A DNA stretch of 38,114 nucleotides, taken from NCBI GenBank assembly GCA_013297695.1, contig JAAFHX010000014.1:1-38114 (forward strand). Reading direction: 5' to 3'. Below, one piece after another: positions 13,096-20,591 of this stretch. Numbering within the stretch: the stretch's first letter is position 1; the number at the start of each line of letters is the position of its first letter. This DNA comes from Rhodobacterales bacterium. GTDB lineage: Bacteria > Pseudomonadota > Alphaproteobacteria > Rhodobacterales > Rhodobacteraceae. Below the pieces are notes generated by a model, which did not search any database, was not told the DNA's origin, and saw only the letters and a program-made list of their open reading frames with translations. A program made the position numbers and the translations under genes.

Positions 13096-14880
13096 ATGAT
13101 CGGAATGGAATACTCCGGGTCCACACAGGCGATCATCGCGCTGGTCATTCTTGCGGTCATGTTCGTGATGTTCGTGCGCGAGACCTATCCGGTCGAGGTG
13201 ACGGCGATGGCCGGGGCGGCGGTGATGATCGTGCTGGGCCTTCTGCCGGTGAAGGATGCGGTGTCGGTCCTGTCGAATTCGGCCCCCTGGACCATCGTGC
13301 TGATGTTCCTCGTGATGGGCGGGCTGGTCCGGACGGGGGCGGTCGAGATGGTCATCGGCATGGCCGAAAGGCATGTCGGCAACCGCCCGAAGACGACCAT
13401 CGTCGTGCTGTTCGGCTTTGTGGCGATTGCCTCGGCCTTCATGAACAACACGCCGCTTGTGGCCGTGATGATCCCGGTGGTGATGCAGATCGCGCTGCGT
13501 CTGGGCACCGCGCCGTCGAAACTGTTGATCCCGCTGAGCCATATGACGGTTCTGGGCGGGATGGTGACGCTGATCGGCACCTCGACCAACCTGCTGGTGG
13601 ATGGCGTGGCGAAAGATCAGGGGCTGGCCCCGTTCTCGCTGTTCGAGATCGCGCCGCTTGGCATCGCGGTGACGCTGGCGGGCGGGCTGTATCTGGGGCT
13701 GTTCGGCAACCGGCTGCTGCCGGTGCGGCAGTCGATGGGGACCCTGCTGAGCAACCGCAAGAACATGAAATACTTCACCGAAGTGGCGATCCCCGAGGAT
13801 TCGGCGCTGATCGGACAGAAGGTGCTGGACGTGGCACAGTTCAAGCGCAGCGGCGTGCGGGTGATCGACGTGCTGCGTGGCGATGCCTCGCTGCGGCGGG
13901 ACATGTCGGCGGCGGTGCTGCAGGCCGGTGACCGGGTCGTGCTGCGGTCGGACATGTCGGAGCTGCTGGGCATGCAGGCCCGGCGCGACATGCAGATGGT
14001 CGACAAGCTGTCGTCGGTGGAAACGCAGACGGTCGAGGTGCTGATCACCCCCGGCTGCCGGATGATCGGGCGCACCCTGGGCGAGTTGCGCCTGCGTCGC
14101 CGCTATGGCGTCTATGTGATCGCCGCGCACCGGCGCAACGAGAACATCGGGCGTCAGCTTGACGATCTTGACGTGCAGGTGGGTGATACGCTGCTGCTGG
14201 AGGGCACGCAGGAAGACATCCAGCGGCTGGCCGACGACATGGAGCTGGTGAACATTTCCCAGCCGACGCAAAAGGCCTATCGGCGCAACAAGGCCCCCAT
14301 CGCCATCGGCGCGCTGGCCTTCGTGGTGGTGCTGTCGTCGTTCGACGTGGCGCCGATCATCGCGCTTGGGTTTCTGGCGGTGGCGATCATCCTGGTCACC
14401 CGCTGCATCGACACCGACGAAGCGTTCGGCTTTGTCGACGGGCGGCTGATGGCGATGATCTTTGCCATGCTGGCGGTGGGCGAGGGGCTGGACCAGTCGG
14501 GCGCGGTCGAGCTGATCGTGACCGCCGTGCGGCCCTGGATGGAGGGGCTTTCACCCTTTGCGATGATCCTGGCGGTGTATCTTCTGGGGCTGATCCTGAC
14601 GGAATTCCTGTCGAACAATGCGGTTGCAGTGATCTATACCCCCATCGCGATCCAGCTTGCGCACTCGCTCGGGGTGGACCCGAGGCCCTTTGTGGTGGCG
14701 GTGATGTTCTCGGCGACGCTCGCGTTCGCGACGCCGGTGGGGTACCAGACCAACATGATGGTCTATGGCCCGGGCGGGTACAAGTTCCTGGACTTTACCA
14801 GAATTGGTGTGCCGTTGAACATCATCACATGGCTGTTGTGTTCGGCTCTCATCCCGCTGATCTGGCCGCTGTATCCCTGA
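13096..14880 (+). CDS. SLC13-family permease with two central RCK_C (TrkA-C) domains
   Basis: The 594-residue protein has an N-terminal membrane half (about residues 10-205), two cytoplasmic RCK_C domains (about 215-290 and 300-385; TPGCRMIGRTLGELRLRRRY) and a second membrane half (about 400-594). The transport signatures are ASAFMNNTPLVAVMIPV (about 115) and the inverted-repeat counterpart EFLSNNAVAVIYTPIA (about 505), each with the re-entrant Asn-Asn/Thr motif. GTSTNLLVDG follows the first. This is the ArsB/NhaD-like DASS architecture; substrates of RCK_C members (sulfate, dicarboxylate or other anions) vary and cannot be fixed here. ATG 13096 has GCGGAG upstream. It may be cotranscribed with the EamA gene. 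Confidence 0.9.
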   Translation: MIGMEYSGSTQAIIALVILAVMFVMFVRETYPVEVTAMAGAAVMIVLGLLPVKDAVSVLSNSAPWTIVLMFLVMGGLVRTGAVEMVIGMAERHVGNRPKTTIVVLFGFVAIASAFMNNTPLVAVMIPVVMQIALRLGTAPSKLLIPLSHMTVLGGMVTLIGTSTNLLVDGVAKDQGLAPFSLFEIAPLGIAVTLAGGLYLGLFGNRLLPVRQSMGTLLSNRKNMKYFTEVAIPEDSALIGQKVLDVAQFKRSGVRVIDVLRGDASLRRDMSAAVLQAGDRVVLRSDMSELLGMQARRDMQMVDKLSSVETQTVEVLITPGCRMIGRTLGELRLRRRYGVYVIAAHRRNENIGRQLDDLDVQVGDTLLLEGTQEDIQRLADDMELVNISQPTQKAYRRNKAPIAIGALAFVVVLSSFDVAPIIALGFLAVAIILVTRCIDTDEAFGFVDGRLMAMIFAMLAVGEGLDQSGAVELIVTAVRPWMEGLSPFAMILAVYLLGLILTEFLSNNAVAVIYTPIAIQLAHSLGVDPRPFVVAVMFSATLAFATPVGYQTNMMVYGPGGYKFLDFTRIGVPLNIITWLLCSALIPLIWPLYP

Positions 14881-14964
14881 CCCGCCGTGGCGCGGGGTTG
14901 CGGCCCGGCCCGGCGCTGGCATATAGAAGCGCCAGAATACGGACAGGCGATCGGAGACGGGGTC

Positions 14965-15705
14965 ATGGCAGGCCATTCGAAATGGGCGAACATCCAGCAC
15001 CGCAAGGGCAAGCAGGACAAGCTGCGGTCCAAGATGTTCTCGAAGCTGGCGAAGGAAATCACCGTCGCCGCCAAGATGGGCGACCCCGATCCCGACAAGA
15101 ACCCGCGCCTGCGGCTGGCCGTCAAGGCCGCCAAGGCGCAGTCGATGCCCAAGGACGTGATCGACCGCGCGATCAAGAAATCGCAGATCGGTGAGGGCGA
15201 CGATTATACGGAAATCCGCTATGAGGGCTATGGCCCGAACGGAATTGCCGTGATTGTCGAGGCGCTTACCGACAACCTGAACCGCACCGCATCGAACGTG
15301 CGCAGCTATTTCACCAAGAACGGCGGCAATCTGGGCACCACCGGATCGGTCAGCTTCATGTTCGACCGGGTGGGCGAGATATCTTATCCGCTGACGGCGG
15401 GCGATGCCGATACGGTGATGATGGCGGCGCTGGAAGCCGGGGCTGAGGATGTCGAGACCGACGAGGACGGGCACTGGATCACCTGCCCCGACACCATGCT
15501 GGGCGAGGTCAGCGATGCGCTGGAAAAGGCCCTGGGCGAAAGCAGCGAAAGCAAGCTGATCTGGCAACCGCAGACCCGCACCGAAGTGGATTATGACACG
15601 GCGGTCAAGCTGATGAAGCTGATCGACACGCTGGAGGAAGATGACGACGTGCAGACCGTCACGGCGAATTTCGACGTGCCCGAGGATGTCGCCGCAAAGC
15701 TTTGA
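14965..15705 (+). CDS. yebC: YebC/PmpR-family DNA- or ribosome-associated regulator
   Basis: The 246-residue protein begins [18 protein letters not shown], the invariant start of the family. It continues through the expected segments: [54 protein letters not shown] and [19 protein letters not shown]. The family is near-universal. It was described first as transcription factors, and some members were later shown to aid translation of difficult motifs. ATG 14965 is used because of the conserved N terminus; the ORF-track ORF extends 26 codons upstream without support. It is convergent with the ArgP-like gene, separated by a dispersed repeat. Confidence 0.96.
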   Translation: MAGHSKWANIQHRKGKQDKLRSKMFSKLAKEITVAAKMGDPDPDKNPRLRLAVKAAKAQSMPKDVIDRAIKKSQIGEGDDYTEIRYEGYGPNGIAVIVEALTDNLNRTASNVRSYFTKNGGNLGTTGSVSFMFDRVGEISYPLTAGDADTVMMAALEAGAEDVETDEDGHWITCPDTMLGEVSDALEKALGESSESKLIWQPQTRTEVDYDTAVKLMKLIDTLEEDDDVQTVTANFDVPEDVAAKL

Positions 15706-15725
15706 TTTCCCGCTGGAACCGGGTG

Positions 15726-15784
15726 CTGGAAAGAGTCTGGTTCCAGTATGGGAACAGTATGGCGACAGAATGGGTCAGGAATAG
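15726..15784. repeat. Dispersed repeat, family 2, copy 1
   Basis: This copy sits between the convergent stops of yebC and the ArgP-like gene. It shares the 16-mer GTATGGCGACAGAATG, followed by GTCAGGAAT (GTCGGGAAT in copy 2), and the flanking CTGGAAAG and TCTGG units with the sequence at 22869-22916. It also contains an internal GTTCC/GGAAC inverted repeat. It may be a non-autonomous intergenic element or a 3'-end structure. Confidence 0.6.
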
Positions 15785-15787
15785 GTT

Positions 15788-16663
15788 TCAGACCAGCAGA
15801 TGCCGGGCGGCCGCCGTGCGGATGGCGCGCGTCAGGGGGGTCATCGCAGGGGCGGCAAGGCGGCTGAACTGCCAGCACAGCGGCACGTCAAGCGGGCGGT
15901 CGGGCACCAGTTCGACCAGCCGCCCGGCCGCCAGATGGCCGGCCACAAGCGGTTCGGGGTTCATGCCCCAGCCAAGGCCGGCCAGGGCCGCATCGACGAA
16001 GCCTTGCGTCGAGCCGATCCGGTGGGCGGGCAGGACAGGCGTCTGCCCGGTGACCTGAGCCGCCCAGACCTCTTGCAGCCGGTCCTTGTTCGAGAAGTTG
16101 AGCGAGGGCGCACGGGCCAGCGCCTGCGCCGTGACCCCTTCGGCGAAGTGGCGGGACAGGAAGCCGGGGCTGGCGGTGGCGCGGTAGCGCAGGCGGCCAA
16201 GCGGGATCGTCTCGCACCCCTGCAGGGGGCCGGGGTGGCCGGTGATGGCGGCGGCCACGTCGCCGCGCCGCAGCCAGTCCTGCGAATGGTCCTGATCGTC
16301 GATCACCAGATCGAACAGCAGCCCCGGCGTGGCCGCAAGCGCCGGGATCACCCAGGTGGCCAGGCTGTCGGCGTTGACCGCGATCCGCAGCGTGGCCGCC
16401 CCCGTGGCAGGAAGGGCCATGTCGGCGGCCAGCGCCTGTTCCAGCAGCGCCACCTGATCGTGGTGCCGGATCAGGCGCAGTCCGGTTTCCGTGGCCTGTG
16501 CCGGGGGGCCGCGCCGTATCAGCAGGCAGCCGATGCGATCTTCCAGCGCCCGGATACGCTGCGAGATGGCCGAAGGGGTAACGCCGAGCAGGGAGGCGGC
16601 GGCCTCGAAGCTGCCGCGCCGGTCCACGGCGGCGAGTGCGGCAAGATGGGGATCGAGGAACAT
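15788..16663 (-). CDS. ArgP/LysG-type LysR-family regulator of a LysE exporter
   Basis: The 291-residue LysR protein has the ArgP/LysG style of start: DPHLAALAAVDRRGSFEAAA, with the recognition region LLGVTPSAISQRIRALEDRI (residues about 26-45). The effector domain carries LRIAVNADSLATWVIPAL, a close match to the ArgP/IciA segment RIAVNADSLATW. Known members sense lysine and arginine and activate amino-acid exporters. That fits the divergent LysE-type gene beyond the ACT gene. ATG 16663 is preceded by GGAAAG. The 94-bp divergent spacer has an AT-rich patch with TTAAT repeats, probably the binding region. Confidence 0.9.
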   Translation of the reverse strand: MFLDPHLAALAAVDRRGSFEAAASLLGVTPSAISQRIRALEDRIGCLLIRRGPPAQATETGLRLIRHHDQVALLEQALAADMALPATGAATLRIAVNADSLATWVIPALAATPGLLFDLVIDDQDHSQDWLRRGDVAAAITGHPGPLQGCETIPLGRLRYRATASPGFLSRHFAEGVTAQALARAPSLNFSNKDRLQEVWAAQVTGQTPVLPAHRIGSTQGFVDAALAGLGWGMNPEPLVAGHLAAGRLVELVPDRPLDVPLCWQFSRLAAPAMTPLTRAIRTAAARHLLV

Positions 16664-16686
16664 GAGCTTTCCTTAATCGGCAGCAG

Positions 16687-16699
16687 GAAACTTAATTTC
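16687..16699. promoter_or_regulatory. AT-rich candidate ArgP-type operator
   Basis: GAAA-CTTAA-TTTC is a small palindrome inside an AT-rich stretch (repeated TTAAT and TTAT) in the spacer between the ArgP-like and ACT genes. LysR-family binding here is expected from the divergent layout; the exact site is a guess. Confidence 0.3.
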
Positions 16700-16757
16700 T
16701 CTTATCCTACGCCGGAGTGTATGCAAGGCCCATCCTGCACAAGGCGGAGGGGTTGCA

Positions 16758-17159
16758 ATGACGGGCGAGCGTGATCTGTCGGTTCTTTTGGCGACGATGG
16801 AGCCGGTTCTGTGGGACGTGCCCTTTGCCTATGGCCTGCTGCCCGACGGGCAGCCGCCCCTGGCGGATGCCTTTGCGGTGATCCGCGAGGACGAGGGGCT
16901 TTCGGTGATCGCCCCGGCGGCAAGTCTGGCGGCGCGCGGCATTCCGTACGACCGAACATGGGCGCGGATCAGCCTGAAGGTCCATTCGTCGCTGGAGGCG
17001 GTGGGCCTGACGGCGGCGGTCGCCGGGGCGCTGACGCGGGAAGGGATCAGCGCGAATGCGGTGGCGGGATTCCATCATGACCACTTCTTTGTCCAGTGGG
17101 ACCGGCGCGACGCGGCGATGGCCGCAGTGCGGCATCTGACCGGGGTGCACCGCGCGTGA
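16758..17159 (+). CDS. ACT-domain-containing protein
   Basis: The 133-residue soluble protein matches the paired-ACT small proteins (ACT_7/CASTOR-like). DAFAVIREDEGLSVIAPAA (about residues 36-54) forms the first half. ISLKVHSSLEAVGLTAAVAG (about 73-92) and GISANAVAGFHHDHFFVQW (about 98-116) are the hallmark SSLexxGlta and HDHxFV motifs. Such domains bind amino acids and act as sensors. The stop overlaps the GTG start of the LysE-type exporter by 4 bp, and the ArgP-like regulator is divergent. I infer an amino-acid-sensing partner for the exporter; direct interaction is not shown. Confidence 0.85.
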   Translation: MTGERDLSVLLATMEPVLWDVPFAYGLLPDGQPPLADAFAVIREDEGLSVIAPAASLAARGIPYDRTWARISLKVHSSLEAVGLTAAVAGALTREGISANAVAGFHHDHFFVQWDRRDAAMAAVRHLTGVHRA

Positions 17160-17761
17160 TCTTCGCGCTGATGTCAGGCTTCATGGTCGGGCTGAGCCTG
17201 ATCCTTGCCATCGGGGCGCAGAATGCCTTCCTGCTGCGGCAGGGGCTGCGGCGCGAGCATGTGGGCTGGGTGGTTGCGATCTTTGCGCTGTCGGACGCGC
17301 TGCTGTTCGGGATCGGCGTCACCGGCTTTGGCGCGGTGGCGGAACGAATTCCGGTTCTGGCCGAGGTGATGCGTCTGGGGGGGGCCGCGTTCCTGTTCGC
17401 CTATGGGGCGCTGCGGTTCCGCGCCGCGCTGCGCGGCGGGGATGCTCTGGTGCCTTCGGCGGGCGAGTCTGTGCCGCTGCGGCAGGTGGTTGTCACCTGC
17501 CTGCTGCTGACCTGGGCAAACCCGCATGTCTATCTGGATACGCTGGTGCTGGTGGGGTCGCTTTCGGCGCAATATGCGCCGTTCGGGCTGGCCTTCGGGG
17601 CCGGGGCGGCAGCGGCCTCGGCGGTGTTCTTCGGCACGCTTGGCTTTGGCGCGCGGCTGCTGGCCCCGGTGTTTGCAAGGCCGGTGGCCTGGGTCTGGCT
17701 GGAGGTTCTTGTGGGGGTCACGATGTGGACGATTGCGGCAGCCCTTCTGGCGGGGGGTTGA
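17156..17761 (+). CDS. LysE/ArgO-family amino-acid exporter
   Basis: The 201-residue inner-membrane protein starts at GTG 17156, overlapping the ACT stop (GTGA). The ORF-track start at 17096 lies inside the ACT gene. The N terminus has the LysE signature GFMVGLSLILAIGAQNAFLL, then LRQGLRREHVGWVVAIFALSD. The central motif is LTWANPHVYLDTLVLVGSLS, close to the ArgO/LysE TxLNPHVYLDT motif. There are about six helices, and length matches LysE (about 200-230). It is likely to export lysine and/or arginine under control of the divergent ArgP-like regulator. The NPHVYLDT form favours the basic-amino-acid LysE/ArgO branch over RhtB. Confidence 0.92.
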   Translation: MIFALMSGFMVGLSLILAIGAQNAFLLRQGLRREHVGWVVAIFALSDALLFGIGVTGFGAVAERIPVLAEVMRLGGAAFLFAYGALRFRAALRGGDALVPSAGESVPLRQVVVTCLLLTWANPHVYLDTLVLVGSLSAQYAPFGLAFGAGAAAASAVFFGTLGFGARLLAPVFARPVAWVWLEVLVGVTMWTIAAALLAGG

Positions 17762-17782
17762 ACCCGGACGGGCCGTGGGGTC

Positions 17783-18706
17783 ATGTACGGCATGACTGCT
17801 GTTTCCGCCTTTGCCCCCGCGCAGCGCCCCATATCGGGGATGCTGTGGATGCTGCTTGCGGGGCTGTGCTTTGTGGGTGTGACCGGGGTGGTGCGCTATC
17901 TGGGAACGACTCTGCCTGCGGCGCAATCGGCCTTCATCCGCTTTGCCTGGGGGGTGGTGTTCCTGATCCCGGCGCTGCTGCCGATCCTGCGGCAGGGGCT
18001 GCCCAAAGGGTCTGTTCCGCTGTTTCTGGGACGTGGCGTGGTGCATACCGGGGCGGTGATCTTCTGGTTCTACGCCATGGCGCGCATTCCCGTGGCCGAG
18101 GTGACGGCCATCGGCTATCTGAACCCGGTGCTTGTGACCCTGGGGGCGGTGGTGTTCTTCGGCGAAAGGCTGGCCTGGCGGCGGGTGGCGGCGGTGGGAG
18201 TGGCGGCGGTTGGCGCGCTGATCGTGCTGCGGCCGGGTCTGCGTGCGGTGACGGACGGCCATCTGGCGCAACTCTGCGCGGCGGTGCTGTTCGCAGGGTC
18301 GTATCTTTTTGCCAATCAGTTGAGCAGGATGGTCGGCGCAGGCACGGTGGTGGCGATGCTGTCGCTGACGGTGACCCTGGGGCTGGCCCCGCTCGCCTGG
18401 GCGGTCTGGGTGCCGGTCAGCCTGACGCAGGCGGGCTGGCTGGCGCTGGTGGCGGGGTTTGCCACGGCGGGGCATTATGCGATGACGCGGGCCTTTCGGG
18501 CGGCCCCGCTGTCGGTGACGCAACCCGTTACCTTCCTGCAACTGATCTGGGCGACGGCCCTGGGCGCACTGGCCTTTGGCGAGCCGGTCGATCCTTATGT
18601 GATCGTGGGCGGCGCGGTCATCATCGGGGCGATCAGCTATATCACCTGGCGCGAGGCGCGGGTGCTGCGGGCGGCGGTGTCCCCGGCTGTCGTCGCCGAA
18701 ACCTGA
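17783..18706 (+). CDS. EamA/DMT-family transporter
   Basis: The 307-residue protein has ten predicted helices as two EamA repeats. The first is GMLWMLLAGLCFVGVTGVVR through FYAMARIPVAEVTAIGYLNP, followed by GERLAWRRVAAVGVAAVG. The second ends GEPVDPYVIVGGAVIIGAIS. The AMARIPVAEVTAIGYLNPV segment is typical of the RhaT/YdcZ-like subgroup common in Rhodobacterales. It starts 21 bp after the LysE stop and is probably cotranscribed. The start region carries the palindrome GTCATG-TACGG-CATGAC across ATG 17783, with a second in-frame ATG at 17792, so the true start is uncertain by three codons. The substrate is unknown. Confidence 0.88.
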   Translation: MYGMTAVSAFAPAQRPISGMLWMLLAGLCFVGVTGVVRYLGTTLPAAQSAFIRFAWGVVFLIPALLPILRQGLPKGSVPLFLGRGVVHTGAVIFWFYAMARIPVAEVTAIGYLNPVLVTLGAVVFFGERLAWRRVAAVGVAAVGALIVLRPGLRAVTDGHLAQLCAAVLFAGSYLFANQLSRMVGAGTVVAMLSLTVTLGLAPLAWAVWVPVSLTQAGWLALVAGFATAGHYAMTRAFRAAPLSVTQPVTFLQLIWATALGALAFGEPVDPYVIVGGAVIIGAISYITWREARVLRAAVSPAVVAET

Positions 18707-18723
18707 GGCAAGGAGAGTTCGAC

Positions 18724-19716
18724 ATGGCAACGGGTGCGCATGTTCTGGTGACGGGCGGGGCCGGCTATATCGGGTCGCATGCCTGCAAGGCGCTGGCCCG
18801 GGCAGGGTTCGTGCCGGTGTGCTTTGACAACCTGTCGACCGGCTGGGCCGAGGCGGTGAAATACGGCCCGCTGGTGCGCGGCGATCTGGCCGACCGTGCC
18901 ACGCTGGATGCGGCCTTTGCGGAATGGCAGCCGGTGGCGGTGATGCATTTCGCCGCGCTGTCGCTGGTGGGCGAGGCGATGACCGATCCGGGCCGCTACT
19001 GGCGCGCCAATGTGGGCGGCGCGCTGAACCTGATCGAGGCAGGCTTGGAGGCAGGGTGCCGGAAGCTGATCTTTTCGTCCACCTGCGCCACCTATGGCGA
19101 TCAGGACGGCGTGCTGCCGGACGAGGACACGCCGCAGTTTCCGATCAACGCCTATGGCGCGTCGAAACGCGCGATCGAGGACATGATCGGGAATTTCACC
19201 GCCAGCCATGGGCTGGAGGCCGTGATCTTCCGCTATTTCAACGTGGCGGGTGCCGACCCCGAGGGTGAGATCGGCGAACAGCACCGGCCCGAAACGCATC
19301 TGATTCCGGTGATGCTGGACGCGATTGCAGGCAAGCGGTCGGGGCTGGTGCTGCATGGCACGGATTATCCGACGCGCGACGGCACCTGCGTGCGCGACTA
19401 TGTGCATGTGACCGATCTGGCCGATGCCCATGTGCGCGGGCTGCGCTGGCTGATGGCGGGCAGGGGCGGGCGGTCGTTCAATCTGGGCACGGGCACGGGG
19501 TTTTCGGTGCGCGAGGTGATTGATGCCGCGCGGGTGGTGACGAACCGGCCCGTGCCGGTGACCGAAGGCCCCCGCCGGGGGGGCGATGCGGTGGCGCTGG
19601 TCTGCGGCAGCGACCGGGCGCGGGCGGAACTGGGCTGGGTGCCCGAACGGTCCACCCTGCCGCAGATGATCTCGGACGCCTGGGCCTGGAGCCAGCGGCC
19701 CGGCTACTCTGGCTGA
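18724..19716 (+). CDS. galE: UDP-glucose 4-epimerase
   Basis: The 330-residue extended SDR enzyme interconverts UDP-glucose and UDP-galactose for polysaccharide and LPS precursors. The N-terminal NAD site is VTGGAGYIGSHACKALA (about residues 9-25). FSSTCATYGDQDG (about 117-129) supplies the catalytic Ser/Thr, and YGASKRAIEDMI (about 143-154) the YxxxK pair. FRYFNVAGADPEGEIGE and TRDGTCVRDYVHVTDLADAH are further GalE hallmarks. ATG 18724 follows AAGGAGAG. The 663-residue ORF-track ORF only extends upstream through the EamA gene in another frame. The gene is 17 bp after the EamA gene, so cotranscription is plausible. Confidence 0.95.
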   Translation: MATGAHVLVTGGAGYIGSHACKALARAGFVPVCFDNLSTGWAEAVKYGPLVRGDLADRATLDAAFAEWQPVAVMHFAALSLVGEAMTDPGRYWRANVGGALNLIEAGLEAGCRKLIFSSTCATYGDQDGVLPDEDTPQFPINAYGASKRAIEDMIGNFTASHGLEAVIFRYFNVAGADPEGEIGEQHRPETHLIPVMLDAIAGKRSGLVLHGTDYPTRDGTCVRDYVHVTDLADAHVRGLRWLMAGRGGRSFNLGTGTGFSVREVIDAARVVTNRPVPVTEGPRRGGDAVALVCGSDRARAELGWVPERSTLPQMISDAWAWSQRPGYSG

Positions 19717-19785
19717 GGGTCTGCGCAATGGGCGTGCATTCGCCCGGAAAGCCGCCTATGCTGCATCGCGGCATGAGGGGGCGGT

Positions 19786-20415
19786 ATGGGCAAGGTCATC
19801 ACCATCGCGCAGCAGAAGGGCGGGTCGGGCAAGACCACGCTGGCGGTCAATCTGGCGGTCGCGCTGTCGCGCCGGGGCCGGACGGTGGCGATCCTGGACA
19901 CCGATCCGCAGGGCAGCCTGGGCCGCTGGTTCCTGACCCGGCGCGCCCTTCTGGGCGATCCGGGGATGGAGTTCTCGACCGCGAGCGCCTGGGGGGTCAG
20001 CTATGAGTGCGAAAAGCTGCGCAAGACGGCGGATTTCGTGATCGTGGACACGCCGCCCAAGGTGGATGCCGACCTGCGGCCCGCACTGCGCGAGGCAGAC
20101 CTTGTGCTGATTCCCGTCGCGTCGAGCCATGTTGATCTGTGGGCCACCGACGGCGTGCTGGACCTGACGCGGCGCGAGCGCAAGCGGGCGACCATCGTGC
20201 TGAACCGCGCCAAGGCGGGCACGAGGCTGGGCGAGGAGGTGGCGCAGGCCGCAGCCGCGCTGGAGGCCGAGGTGGCGACGACCCGCCTGGGGCAGCGCGT
20301 GGTCTATGCCGAGACGATGGGCACCGGGCTGGGCGTGCTGGAGGCCGGGCCGTCGCCGGCAAGCCGCGAGGTTCTGGCGCTGATGGACGAGGTTCTGGCG
20401 CTGCTTCAGCCCTGA
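19786..20415 (+). CDS. ParA-family ATPase (orphan)
   Basis: The 209-residue protein has the deviant Walker A of ParA/MinD proteins, QQKGGSGKTTLAVNLAVAL (residues about 9-27), with the signature lysine in KGGSGKT. Walker A' is ILDTDPQGSLGRW (about 36-48), and Walker B is FVIVDTPPKVDADL (about 83-96). It lacks an N-terminal HTH, so it is the small type Ib-like form. No parB or parS-like site is adjacent, so a role in chromosome segregation cannot be assumed. Such orphans position plasmids, chemotaxis clusters or other cargo. The 3' end overlaps the convergent small membrane protein gene by 10 bp. Confidence 0.92.
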   Translation: MGKVITIAQQKGGSGKTTLAVNLAVALSRRGRTVAILDTDPQGSLGRWFLTRRALLGDPGMEFSTASAWGVSYECEKLRKTADFVIVDTPPKVDADLRPALREADLVLIPVASSHVDLWATDGVLDLTRRERKRATIVLNRAKAGTRLGEEVAQAAAALEAEVATTRLGQRVVYAETMGTGLGVLEAGPSPASREVLALMDEVLALLQP

Positions 20416-20591
20416 GGCTTTTTCAGGAACAGCATGTAGCCCGCATAGAGGCCCGCCGCGGCGAACAGGATCGCCCATCCGGGGCTGTTGTGGTAGAACT
20501 CCACCCCCGCCCAGGCCAGCGGGAACAGCACCGTGGCCCACCGCCGCCAGGGTTTGGCAAAGAACGGGTGGTCGGGGTCGAGCAGCTTCAT
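20406..20591 (-). CDS. Small membrane protein of unknown function
   Basis: The 61-residue protein starts MKLLDPDHPFFAKPWRRW and has two hydrophobic segments (about residues 19-34 and 38-54), ending in a lysine-containing tail (FLKKPQG). The PDHPFFA...RRW opening suggests a cytoplasmic N terminus before two helices. ATG 20591 overlaps the mtnP stop in ATGA, so it is translationally coupled to mtnP. Codon use and coupling support a real gene. I recognise no characterised family. Its 3' end overlaps parA by 10 bp on the opposite strand. Confidence 0.75.
   Translation of the reverse strand: MKLLDPDHPFFAKPWRRWATVLFPLAWAGVEFYHNSPGWAILFAAAGLYAGYMLFLKKPQG

Noticed and set aside
12436-14271. 611-residue reverse ORF
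   Set aside because: It lies antisense to the EamA and SLC13 genes, is dominated by His, Gln, Arg and Asp, and lacks any domain or ribosome site.
17725-18723. In-frame upstream extension of galE giving a 663-residue protein
   Set aside because: The extension is the EamA gene read in another frame; GalE begins normally at ATG 18724 behind AAGGAGAG.
17174-18730. 518-residue reverse ORF
   Set aside because: It is antisense to LysE and EamA genes with low-complexity Arg/Pro/His/Gln composition.
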